Below, in pieces: positions 1 to 6,866 of a DNA stretch of 10,757 nt. The translations under genes were made by a program, and so were the position numbers. Position 1 is the first letter of the stretch. Each line of letters begins with the position of its first letter. Where the stretch lies: positions 1 through 10,757 of the forward strand of contig JAFGUM010000231.1 of assembly GCA_016938515.1 (NCBI GenBank), in the 5' to 3' direction. The notes below the pieces were generated by a model. The model saw only the letters and a list, made by a program, of their open reading frames with translations, did not search any database and was not told the DNA's origin. The stretch is from Spirochaetales bacterium. Its GTDB lineage: Bacteria > Spirochaetota > Spirochaetia > Treponematales > UBA12059.

Positions 1-1
1 G

Positions 2-460
2 AACAACAACGTGGGGTACAACGACAAGATCGCGAAGTACAGAAACGCCGTACTGGGTACCGACGGCATAGGCTCCGATATGATCGAGGAGGCCAACTTC
101 GCGTTCTTCAAGCATCACGACGCTGGTGGGTCGCTGTGGATGGATACCTTCCTGGGCATGCTGCAAAACGGCAACAGGCTGCTGGAACGCTACTTCCCCG
201 GCAAGCGTTTTGGCCGGCTCGAGGCTGGCTACGAAGCCGACATCACCTTCTGGGACTACGACCCGCCTACTCCACTGGAAGACGGCAACGTCGCAGGGCA
301 TGTAGCGTTTGGCATGGGCTCGCGCATGGTCCGCTCGACCATGGTAGCCGGAGAATACATAGTGCAGGACAGAAAGCCGGTCTTTGACGCCGTGGCCATA
401 GCCGCGCGCGGCAGGTCGGAGACGAAAAGGCTGTGGCAACGGATGGAGGAAAGGAAATGA
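2..460 (+). CDS. ssnA: SsnA-type amidohydrolase, 3' part only
   Basis: Partial gene: the reading frame is already open at base 2 and ends at TGA 458-460, leaving 152 residues, roughly the last third of a protein of about 440. It is the C-terminal part of a metal-dependent amidohydrolase. The segment LGTDGIGSDM holds the Asp (fragment residue 21) that is the last metal/catalytic residue of this superfamily. The tail AGYEADITFWDYDPPTPL is the closing beta-sandwich segment, and it and the following GNVAGHVAFGM agree well with E. coli SsnA as I remember it. The reaction of SsnA is not established; it is grouped with selenium-dependent molybdenum hydroxylase clusters, and its fold suggests a deaminase or cyclic-amide hydrolase. 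The GTG at 11 is internal and not a start. The stop overlaps the ygeY start (ATGA), so the two genes are probably translationally coupled. The metal-binding HxH region lies outside the window, so activity cannot be judged. Confidence 0.9.
   Translation, partial: NNNVGYNDKIAKYRNAVLGTDGIGSDMIEEANFAFFKHHDAGGSLWMDTFLGMLQNGNRLLERYFPGKRFGRLEAGYEADITFWDYDPPTPLEDGNVAGHVAFGMGSRMVRSTMVAGEYIVQDRKPVFDAVAIAARGRSETKRLWQRMEERK
445..449 (+). promoter_or_regulatory. Ribosome binding site for ygeY
   Basis: GGAGG lies inside the end of the ssnA gene, 7 bases before ATG 457. It supports 457 as the start over the in-frame GTG 433, which lies upstream of the site, and over ATG 463, which would be 13 bases away. 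Confidence 0.75.
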
Positions 461-1677
461 GCATGAACAACGGCGCAGAGATCAGGGCGAAGGCAGAAGC
501 CTACAAGGATTGGACGGCACAGAACCTGTCAAGCATCATCAAGGTTCCCGCGATGAGCAACGACGAGAAGAACCGCATCCTGTTCCTCAAGGAGCTATGC
601 GAAAAAACAGGGTTTGACGAGGTTAGAGTAGACGGCCTTGGCAACCTGCTGGCCCGCGTCGGCAATGGCCCAAAGAAGCTTGTCATAGACGCCCACATAG
701 ATACGGTAGGAATAGGTGATCGGTCGCAGTGGAAGAAAGATCCCTTCTCCGGTGACATAGAGGATGGACTCGTTCATGGCCGGGGAACCAGCGACCAGAC
801 GGGCGGCGCGGCCGCGATGATAAGTGCCGGACGCATCCTCAAGGAAATGGGCTACGCGGGACAGTACAGCGTCTGGTTCGTGTTCAGCATCATCGAGGAA
901 GACTGCGATGGCATGTGCTGGAAGTACCTCATCGAGGAAGAAGGGTTCAAACCGGATCTGTTCGTCTCCACCGAGCCTACGTCATTGCGCCTGTATCGCG
1001 GCCACCGCGGACGCATGGAGATGGAAGTGCACCTCAAGGGCGTATCGTGCCACGGTTCTGCTCCCGAGCGTGGCGTGTCCGCCGCGTACAAGGCAGCTCG
1101 CGCCGCTCTGGCGATGGAAGCGCTCAACGCGTCGCTCAAGCCCGATGACGACGGCTTCCTTGGCAAGGGTACGGTAGTGGTATCAAAAATCGACGTGCAC
1201 GGCCCCTCGCAGTGCGCCGTTCCCGACCAGGCGATGCTGTACCTCGACAGGCGCCTTACCTGGGGAGAGACCAAAGACCAGGCGATACAGCAGGTAAAGG
1301 AAGCGGTGATGGCCGCCGGTATCGACCAGGTTGAAGTCGTGATGCCCGAGTACAACATTACCAGCTGGACTGGCAAGAAGTACGGGCAGGAATTGTACTT
1401 CCCCACCTGGAAGTTCCCCGAAGACCACCCCTTCGTGCAGGCTGGCGTAGCCGCGCACAAGGCCGTGTTCGACGCGGCGCCCGTCGTAGACAAGTGGACA
1501 TTCTCAACCAACGGCGTGGCGGTCGCGGGCGCTCACGGCATTCCGAGCATAGGCTTTGGCCCCGGCGACGAGAACCAGGCGCACGCGCCAAATGAAATTA
1601 CGCGCGTGGACGATCTGTGGAAGGCAGCCGCTTTCTACGCCGCCCTCCCCTACGTCCTCGAAGACGCCAAGTTATAG
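457..1677 (+). CDS. ygeY: YgeY family M20 metallohydrolase
   Basis: A 406-residue protein, close to the roughly 400 of E. coli YgeY. It is a di-metal M20 peptidase/deacylase, the family of ArgE, DapE and carbamoyl-amino-acid hydrolases. Visible active-site residues: H80 and D82 in DAHIDTV, D113 in GTSDQTGG, the catalytic pair E147-E148 in SIIEEDCDG, E173 in STEPT, and H376 in ENQAHAPNE. All five expected metal-ligand positions are present, so the enzyme looks intact. The segment between about residues 180 and 300 matches the dimerisation (lid) domain position, and HGSAPERGVSA is the usual lid motif. The family is tied to selenium/molybdenum hydroxylase clusters, but its substrate is unknown; hydrolysis of an N-acyl or N-carbamoyl amino acid is an inference from the fold. 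No signal peptide, so cytoplasmic. The start at 457 overlaps the ssnA stop by 4 bases and has a good ribosome site. An inverted-repeat element begins 10 bases after the stop. Confidence 0.93.
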   Translation: MSMNNGAEIRAKAEAYKDWTAQNLSSIIKVPAMSNDEKNRILFLKELCEKTGFDEVRVDGLGNLLARVGNGPKKLVIDAHIDTVGIGDRSQWKKDPFSGDIEDGLVHGRGTSDQTGGAAAMISAGRILKEMGYAGQYSVWFVFSIIEEDCDGMCWKYLIEEEGFKPDLFVSTEPTSLRLYRGHRGRMEMEVHLKGVSCHGSAPERGVSAAYKAARAALAMEALNASLKPDDDGFLGKGTVVVSKIDVHGPSQCAVPDQAMLYLDRRLTWGETKDQAIQQVKEAVMAAGIDQVEVVMPEYNITSWTGKKYGQELYFPTWKFPEDHPFVQAGVAAHKAVFDAAPVVDKWTFSTNGVAVAGAHGIPSIGFGPGDENQAHAPNEITRVDDLWKAAAFYAALPYVLEDAKL

Positions 1678-1687
1678 AAGAAATTTG

Positions 1688-1820
1688 CCACGGAGACACG
1701 AAGACACGGAGAAATTAGAGAAAGAAAGAAGAGGAAGCATGAACAATAGAAGGAATCATGAACAAGAAATTTTTGATTTTTCCTTTTTTCCTTCCTCTCC
1801 GTGCCTCTGTGCCTCCGTGG
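1688..1820 (+). repeat. Inverted-repeat element 1 (8-base CACGGAG units)
   Basis: The left arm (1688-1711) consists of three 8-base units, CCACGGAG, ACACGAAG and ACACGGAG. The right arm (1797-1820) is the reverse complement of a similar triplet, matching at 20 of 24 positions. The 85-base centre is purine-rich on the left (an unbroken purine run at 1717-1737) and T/C-rich on the right, and contains the word CATGAACAA twice (1738 and 1757). It starts 10 bases after the ygeY stop and ends 19 bases before the ribosome site of the next gene. It is the first of three related elements in the window. Non-autonomous: no transposase frame. Short frames reading through it are not genes. Role unknown; an RNA hairpin in the 3' UTR is possible. 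Confidence 0.9.
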
Positions 1821-1839
1821 TTCCAATTCCCTGTGAGCG

Positions 1840-1845
1840 AAGGAG
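1840..1845 (+). promoter_or_regulatory. Ribosome binding site fixing a GTG start
   Basis: AAGGAG lies 6 bases before GTG 1852. It selects this non-ATG start, directly followed by the conserved RWFYRCPGCG zinc-ribbon opening. Confidence 0.75.
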
Positions 1846-1851
1846 TAAGCG

Positions 1852-3054
1852 GTGAGGTGGTTTTACAGGTGCCCTGGGTGCGGGGCGGAATATGCGATAG
1901 AGCCGGGGCGGTACCTGTGCGACGTGTGCGCCGCCGGGCAAAAACCGAATCAGCCCCTGGAAGGGGTTCTTGAGTGCGCGTGGGAAGGAAACTACAGCGG
2001 CGGTCCCGATGAGGTGCCGCTACCAGTGGCAGAGAAGTACCTGCCGCCTCTCCCCGTAGGCGCGACGCCGCTGTGGGAGCCTCATCGTCTGAGGGAAGAG
2101 ACGGGCTTTCCCCACCTCTTCTTCAAGGATGACACCTGCGAACCTACGGGCTCCTTCAAGGATCGCGCGTCGTATCTCGTAGCAGGCTTTGCCAGAGAAC
2201 ACGGTATCACCGAAATAGCTCTCGCGAGCACGGGCAACGCCGCGTCGAGCATGTCCGGCATAGGCGCTGCCGCGGGGCTCAAAATCACGGTATTCCTGCC
2301 TAAAAAGGCGCCCGTCGCGAAGCGCGTACAGGTGCTGCAGTATGGAGCAACGCTAAAGGAGGTAGATGGAACCTACGACGTGGCCTTCGACCAGTCGCTG
2401 GCGTACAGCGCGGAAACGGGGGTCCTGTCCCGGAATACCGCGTACAACCCGCTGACCATAGAAGGCAAGAAAACCGTAAGCTTCGAGATAGTCAGGGATC
2501 TGGCCCGGGCGCGGGAACACGAAGCGAAACGCGCTGGCCGCCTTGGAGAACTGGCCCACAAAGACTACGTCTGCCCCGATCACGTATTCGTCCCGGTAGG
2601 AGACGGTGTCATAATCGCCGGTGTCTTCAAAGGCTTTGAAGACCTCGTCAAGCTTGGCCGCATCCAGAAGGTGCCGACTATCTGGGCCTGCCAGGCGGAA
2701 GGCTCGAGCGCGCTGGCCAGGGCTATGGAATCCGGTGTTTTTGGCGACCCGGTACCCAGCGACACGATAGCGGATTCCATATCCGTTGACGTGCCGCGCA
2801 ACGGGGCGCACGCTCTCGCGAAGCTCAGGAAGCACAACGGGAGAGCCGTGGTCGTATCGGACGCTCAGATACTCGATGCGCAGAAAGAGCTGGCTTCGGG
2901 TGCCGGCCTATTCGCGGAGCCAAGCTCGAGCGCCGCGTGGGCGGGTTTCCGCAAAGCCTCATCGATGCTGCGGGCAGACGAGACGATCGTCGTGCTGCTG
3001 ACAGGTTCCGGCCTCAAGGACGTAGCCGGCGCCATGAAAGGCCTCGGCCTGTAA
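1852..3054 (+). CDS. Threonine-synthase-like PLP enzyme with N-terminal zinc ribbon
   Basis: A 400-residue fold-type-II PLP enzyme. Residues 1-26 form a four-cysteine zinc ribbon (C7, C10, C23, C26), common in one group of threonine synthases. The PLP lysine is K103 in EPTGSFKDRA. The phosphate-binding loop STGNAASS is at 126-133, and the C-terminal LTGSGLKD (383-390) is the PLP pyridine-side motif. Threonine synthases convert O-phosphohomoserine to threonine, and this is the nearest named activity. However, the gene stands among selenium/molybdenum hydroxylase genes, not beside hom or thrB, and occupies roughly the place of ygeX (diaminopropionate ammonia-lyase, also fold type II) in E. coli. 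A catabolic lyase or a beta/gamma-replacement reaction is therefore equally possible. It is flanked on both sides by inverted-repeat elements, so it may be transcribed or stabilised as a separate unit. Start GTG 1852, supported by AAGGAG. Family call sure; reaction uncertain. Confidence 0.85.
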   Translation: MRWFYRCPGCGAEYAIEPGRYLCDVCAAGQKPNQPLEGVLECAWEGNYSGGPDEVPLPVAEKYLPPLPVGATPLWEPHRLREETGFPHLFFKDDTCEPTGSFKDRASYLVAGFAREHGITEIALASTGNAASSMSGIGAAAGLKITVFLPKKAPVAKRVQVLQYGATLKEVDGTYDVAFDQSLAYSAETGVLSRNTAYNPLTIEGKKTVSFEIVRDLARAREHEAKRAGRLGELAHKDYVCPDHVFVPVGDGVIIAGVFKGFEDLVKLGRIQKVPTIWACQAEGSSALARAMESGVFGDPVPSDTIADSISVDVPRNGAHALAKLRKHNGRAVVVSDAQILDAQKELASGAGLFAEPSSSAAWAGFRKASSMLRADETIVVLLTGSGLKDVAGAMKGLGL

Positions 3055-3066
3055 TGATCAAAACAA

Positions 3067-3180
3067 CCACGGAGGCACTGAGACACGGAGTTGAAAAGGG
3101 AGAAGATTTATTGGGAACAAGAATTGATTTGCTTGTATCCCATCCTTTTTTAATTGCTCCGTGCCTTCGTGTCTCCGTGG
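3067..3180 (+). repeat. Inverted-repeat element 2 with an inner stem
   Basis: The left arm (3067-3090) has the units CCACGGAG, GCACTGAG and ACACGGAG. The right arm (3157-3180) is its reverse complement at 20 of 24 positions. The centre can also pair: TGGGAACAAG (3112-3121) faces CTTGTATCCCA (3132-3142) across a 10-base loop, so most of the 114 bases could form one long hairpin. It starts 12 bases after the upstream stop and ends 25 bases before the next ribosome site. The centre shares GAACAAGAA followed by TTGATTT with element 1, which argues for common descent rather than independent repeats. Confidence 0.9.
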
Positions 3181-3205
3181 TTTAGTTTCACAGTACACTT
3201 TACCA

Positions 3206-3211
3206 AAGGAG
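3206..3211 (+). promoter_or_regulatory. Ribosome binding site deciding the start at 3218
   Basis: AAGGAG lies 6 bases before ATG 3218. The frame is open further upstream to 3161, but that part is translated from the right arm of the repeat element and has no ribosome site, so the longer version is rejected. Confidence 0.8.
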
Positions 3212-3217
3212 CAACAC

Positions 3218-4675
3218 ATGATCGATTTACGGATTGACGAAAAAGCGCGCAAGAAGAACGTGCAGCGCTGCAAAGACAACAACATCATTCTGCCAACGTA
3301 CGAGCAGATGAGGGATCCCACCAAGATTCCCCAGTCAGTGCTGGACGAACTCAAGAGCATAGGCCTCTGGGACGTCCACAGCCGCAACCTCTTTCGTGTT
3401 ACGTGGAAAAACGAGCCAAAAGAGAAAGGCGGCCAGTTTGGCGGAGTCAACTGGCTTGAGCTTCCCAGGGAGATCACCGGCACCAAGGCGCGGATCGCGG
3501 GCATCGTAGGCAAGTGGTTTCCTACCGGCGCGCACAAGGTAGGAGCAGCGTACTCCTGCCTCGTACCAGAGCTCATCACCGGCCGCTTTGACCCCACGAC
3601 CAAGAAAGCCGTCTGGCCGTCTACCGGCAATTACTGCCGTGGCGGCGCGTACATATCCCGCCTGCTCACCTGCCCCTCGGTGGCCATCCTGCCGGCGGAG
3701 ATGTCCCGCGAACGCTTCGAGTGGCTCAAGACCATGGCTGAGGAAGTAATAGCAACGCCCGGCTGCGAGTCCAACGTCCGGGAAATTTTTGAAGAGTGCA
3801 TCCAGATAGAAAAGACAAGGCCAGACGCCGTCATCTTCAACCAGTTTGACCAGTTCCCCAACCACCTGTGGCACTACACGATCACCGGCCCGGCGATGGA
3901 CGAAGTCTTCAAGAACATGGCCAAACCCGGAGACCACCTTGCGTTGACGATGTACTCGTCCGGCTCAGCCGGTACGCTTGGTTCCGGGACGTACCTCAAA
4001 GAGCACCATCCAGGTACGCTCGTGGGCGTGGGCGAAGCGCTGCAGTGCCCAACCATCCTGGAGAACGGCTTTGGCGGACACCGCATAGAAGGCATAGGCG
4101 ACAAGCACATCCCGTGGATCCACAATCTTCGTGACACCGACATGGTGGCGGCTGTAGACGACGAAATCACCATCAGGCTGCTCAGGCTGTTCAACGAACC
4201 GGCTGGCAAGAAAGCACTCGCGGAAGCGGGGGTATCGCAGCAGATAATCGACCAGCTCGACCTGATGGGTATATCCGGCATCGGCAACCTGGTAGCGACG
4301 ATAAAGGCCGCCAAGTACTACGAACTCGGCACTGACGATATCGCCCTCACGGTATTCACCGACTCGATGCAGCTGTACGGCTCAAGGCTTATAGAGCTGG
4401 CCACCGAGCGCGGCACCTACGATCAGCGTCAGGCTGATCGCGACCTGGATATGCTGCAGAACCTGTCCGTAGACTACGTGCTCGAGCTGAGCCACGTTGA
4501 CAAGAGGCGCGTACACCAGCTCAAGTACTATACCTGGATAGAGCAGCTCGGGAAGAGCCTCGATGAGCTGAACGCGCAGTGGAACGATCACCGCTCATAC
4601 TGGGGAGACCTGCATGGTCAGGTGGATACCATCGACGCCATGATCAAGGAGTTCAACGCCGAGGTTCTCGGGTGA
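3218..4675 (+). CDS. Cysteine-synthase/CBS-like PLP-dependent enzyme, function unknown
   Basis: A 485-residue fold-type-II PLP enzyme, longer than ordinary cysteine synthases (about 310). The PLP lysine is K107 in PTGAHKVGAAYS. The substrate/phosphate loop PSTGNYCRGGA is at 134-144, a glycine-rich loop SSGSAGTLGSG at 247-257, and HRIEGIGDKHIP corresponds to the IQGIGAGFIP-like segment of cysteine synthase and cystathionine beta-synthase. After about residue 330 comes a largely helical, charged C-terminal extension that I cannot assign; it shows no CBS-pair motif I recognise. Proteins of this type are often annotated only as 'PLP-dependent protein, beta subunit'. The substrate is unknown; elimination or replacement at the beta carbon of an amino acid is inferred from the family. 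Its stop overlaps the GTG start of the next gene (GTGA), making it the first gene of a four-gene coupled unit ending with xdhD, which suggests a role in the same pathway. Confidence 0.82.
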   Translation: MIDLRIDEKARKKNVQRCKDNNIILPTYEQMRDPTKIPQSVLDELKSIGLWDVHSRNLFRVTWKNEPKEKGGQFGGVNWLELPREITGTKARIAGIVGKWFPTGAHKVGAAYSCLVPELITGRFDPTTKKAVWPSTGNYCRGGAYISRLLTCPSVAILPAEMSRERFEWLKTMAEEVIATPGCESNVREIFEECIQIEKTRPDAVIFNQFDQFPNHLWHYTITGPAMDEVFKNMAKPGDHLALTMYSSGSAGTLGSGTYLKEHHPGTLVGVGEALQCPTILENGFGGHRIEGIGDKHIPWIHNLRDTDMVAAVDDEITIRLLRLFNEPAGKKALAEAGVSQQIIDQLDLMGISGIGNLVATIKAAKYYELGTDDIALTVFTDSMQLYGSRLIELATERGTYDQRQADRDLDMLQNLSVDYVLELSHVDKRRVHQLKYYTWIEQLGKSLDELNAQWNDHRSYWGDLHGQVDTIDAMIKEFNAEVLG

Positions 4676-6072
4676 TTCTGCTCAAGGACTGCTTCAGGGT
4701 GGTCCGACCCCGTTACGGAGCCGGCGCGAGCGCTGGCTCCGTCGGGGATGACCTGTCCGGCGTAGACGTGCTCATCGAGGGCAAGCGGATATCCAGAATA
4801 GGCACGGATATTCGAGCACCCGAAGGTTGCGTTGTCGTAGACGCAAGCCGACACGTCGTGATGCCCGGACTCGTCAACACGCACCACCATTTTTACCAGA
4901 CGCTTACCCGCAACGTACCCGCCGTGCAGAATGCGAAGCTGTTCGATTGGCTCGTATACCTGTACGAAGTCTGGAAGGGCATCGACGAGGAAGCCGTCTA
5001 CTGGTCGAGCATGCTGGCGCTGGCCGAGCTGGCCAAGACCGGATGCACGCTGACGACAGATCACCACTACCTGTACCCCAAGAGCTTTACGGGAGATCTG
5101 CCGGGCTTGCAGTTCAAAGCTGCCGCGGATATAGGGTTACGCTTCGCGCCTACTCGCGGGTCGATGTCGCGCTCGAAGAAAGACGGAGGCCTGCCGCCAG
5201 ACAGCGTGGTACAGGATGAGGACGAGATCCTAGCCCAGAGCGAGGACGCGCTGCGTACGTACCACGATGCCGCGCCGGATTCCATGCGCCGTGTAGCCCT
5301 GGCGCCGTGTTCGCCGTTCTCTGTATCAGAACAGTCGATGCGCGATGCTGCCGCGCTCGCCAGAAAATACGGCGCGCGCCTGCACACGCACCTGGCGGAG
5401 ACCGCCGACGAGGACGATTTTTGCGTAAGTACGCTCGGCCGTCGTCCTCTCAAGGTGATGGAAGACTGTGATTTTACTGGCCCGGACGTCTGGTACGCCC
5501 ACGGCATCCATTTTAATGATGACGAACTGGATCTGCTCGCGAGAACAGGCACTGGCGTGGCGCACTGCCCGTCGTCCAACATGAGGCTGGGCTCGGGGAT
5601 TTGCCGGGTCAGGGAAATGCTGGACCGGGGAGTGCCGGTGAGCCTGGGCGTAGACGGTTCAGCGTCAAACGACGCCTCTGACATGCTCGGTGAAGCCCGG
5701 CAAGCCTTGCTCCTGCAGCGGATACGCTACGGATCAGCTGGCATTACCGCCCGCGAGGTTCTCGGCTTGGCCAGCGTTGGCGGCGCCCGAATTCTTGGCT
5801 TCGACGACGCCGGCACCATGGAACCGGGGGCTCTCGCGGACATTGCCCTCTTTGACGTTATGAAGCTGGAGTACGCGGGCGCCCTGTCGGATCCGGCAGC
5901 CGCGCTACTGTTCTCCGGTTACAACCACGGCGTTGACCATCTTATCGTCAACGGCAAATTTGTCGTACGCGACGGCCGCCTTACAGGCGCCGACGAGGAA
6001 CGCATCCGTGACGAAGCCAATCGCCACGCGAAAAAGCTTCTCGAGAAAGCGGGGATACCAGCCGCATGGTAA
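4672..6072 (+). CDS. 8-oxoguanine deaminase-type amidohydrolase
   Basis: A 466-residue metal-dependent amidohydrolase of the ATZ/TRZ-like group. Metal and catalytic residues visible: H71 and H73 in VNTHHHFYQTLTR, H240 and E243 in HTHLAE, H277 in YAHGIHF, and D328 in LGVDGSASND. The stretch MPGLVNTHHHFYQTLTRNVP is characteristic of 8-oxoguanine deaminases (8-oxoguanine to urate and ammonia) and of related hydroxyatrazine hydrolases. A purine-type substrate fits the neighbouring xanthine-dehydrogenase-like genes. Start chosen at GTG 4672: it overlaps the upstream stop as GTGA and has GAGG at 4661-4664, 7 bases away. An earlier in-frame ATG (4579) would run deep into the upstream gene. Its stop overlaps ygfM by 7 bases. 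It differs from the SsnA fragment at the window start, so the cluster holds two amidohydrolases. The family is sure; the exact substrate is an inference. Confidence 0.83.
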   Translation: MILLKDCFRVVRPRYGAGASAGSVGDDLSGVDVLIEGKRISRIGTDIRAPEGCVVVDASRHVVMPGLVNTHHHFYQTLTRNVPAVQNAKLFDWLVYLYEVWKGIDEEAVYWSSMLALAELAKTGCTLTTDHHYLYPKSFTGDLPGLQFKAAADIGLRFAPTRGSMSRSKKDGGLPPDSVVQDEDEILAQSEDALRTYHDAAPDSMRRVALAPCSPFSVSEQSMRDAAALARKYGARLHTHLAETADEDDFCVSTLGRRPLKVMEDCDFTGPDVWYAHGIHFNDDELDLLARTGTGVAHCPSSNMRLGSGICRVREMLDRGVPVSLGVDGSASNDASDMLGEARQALLLQRIRYGSAGITAREVLGLASVGGARILGFDDAGTMEPGALADIALFDVMKLEYAGALSDPAAALLFSGYNHGVDHLIVNGKFVVRDGRLTGADEERIRDEANRHAKKLLEKAGIPAAW

Positions 6073-6866
6073 AGGAATATTTCAAGCCAGCGAGCGTAGA
6101 CGAAGCGCTCGAGCTGTTGGCTGCTCAGAGCTCGTTCGCCCTGGCCGGGGGCACCTTTGCCCTCGCCTTCGAAGCGCGTGACAAGCCAGAACGAGCGGTA
6201 GACGTAGGAGGCATACTGCCGAGAACCATAGTAAGGAAGGGTGCCGGCCTGTATGTGGGAGCGGGCGCCACCTTTCAGGAACTCATCGAGTCTCCGGTAG
6301 TACCAGACGTGCTAAAAGATGCCGCGCGCATGATGGTCAACAGGAACACACGCAACCGGGCCACCGTTGGCGGCAACATCGGCGCCAACAAGTCATGCTC
6401 GAGCCTCGCACCAATTCTTCTGGCTCTGGGCGCGGCGGTGGAGTACCAGGAACGGGGTAAAGCGCCGGCTACGGAGCCGCTTGCCAACTGGATAGCCGAG
6501 CCCAAGGGCCTCGTCATCTCCGTGCTTGCGCCTTTAGAGGCTGGCATTCAGGCCGCCGCGCTGCGGGTAAGCCGAACCGCGTGCGACGTAGCCACGGCCA
6601 CGGTCGCGTGCGCGTACCGGCTTAATGGCGGCATGATAACCGGGCTCAAGCTCGCGGTGGGCGGATTTTCTGCGCACGCACAGCAGCGCCAGGATATCGC
6701 CGCGTTGTTCGAGGGCAAGGCGCTACCCGCCAAGAACGACGCGGAGCAGGCTGTGCGCGATCTTCTCGTGGCACGTGATGACCAGCGCGGCAGTGCCGAC
6801 TACAAAAAACTCCGCGGCGCGGCTCTCATCGCCGACGCGCTGCACAGCGCCAAGGATATCGTATGA
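6066..6866 (+). CDS. ygfM: Molybdenum hydroxylase FAD-binding subunit (YgfM-like)
   Basis: A 266-residue FAD subunit of a xanthine-dehydrogenase-family enzyme, near the size of E. coli YgfM (about 260). FAD-binding signatures: AGGT at 27-30 and RNRATVGGNIGA, with ATVGGNI at 99-105. The second half is the CO-dehydrogenase flavoprotein C-terminal domain. It should pass electrons from the 2Fe-2S centres of XdhD to an acceptor such as NAD or another carrier. In selenium-cluster nomenclature it is the 'probable selenate reductase, FAD-binding subunit', but selenate reduction is not shown by the sequence. The start at ATG 6066 overlaps the upstream stop; no strong ribosome site is seen, so translation probably depends on coupling. 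The stop overlaps the xdhD start as ATGA, as expected for two subunits of one complex. Confidence 0.92.
   Translation: MVKEYFKPASVDEALELLAAQSSFALAGGTFALAFEARDKPERAVDVGGILPRTIVRKGAGLYVGAGATFQELIESPVVPDVLKDAARMMVNRNTRNRATVGGNIGANKSCSSLAPILLALGAAVEYQERGKAPATEPLANWIAEPKGLVISVLAPLEAGIQAAALRVSRTACDVATATVACAYRLNGGMITGLKLAVGGFSAHAQQRQDIAALFEGKALPAKNDAEQAVRDLLVARDDQRGSADYKKLRGAALIADALHSAKDIV

Noticed and set aside
852..1511. 219-codon open frame on the minus strand inside ygeY
   Set aside because: Antisense to a well-supported M20 hydrolase with no recognisable domain; composition is that of a shadow frame.
1758..1973. Small + strand frame running from element 1 into the threonine-synthase-like gene, encoding a 'LPLRASVPPW' type peptide
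   Set aside because: The peptide is a translation of the repeat's right arm. Similar LRVSVV and LCLCGYY-like peptides arise from the other two elements, so these are repeat products and not genes.
3161..3217. Longer N-terminus for the PLP enzyme starting at 3161
   Set aside because: The extra 19 residues come from the arm of the repeat element and the spacer after it; the AAGGAG at 3206-3211 points to ATG 3218.
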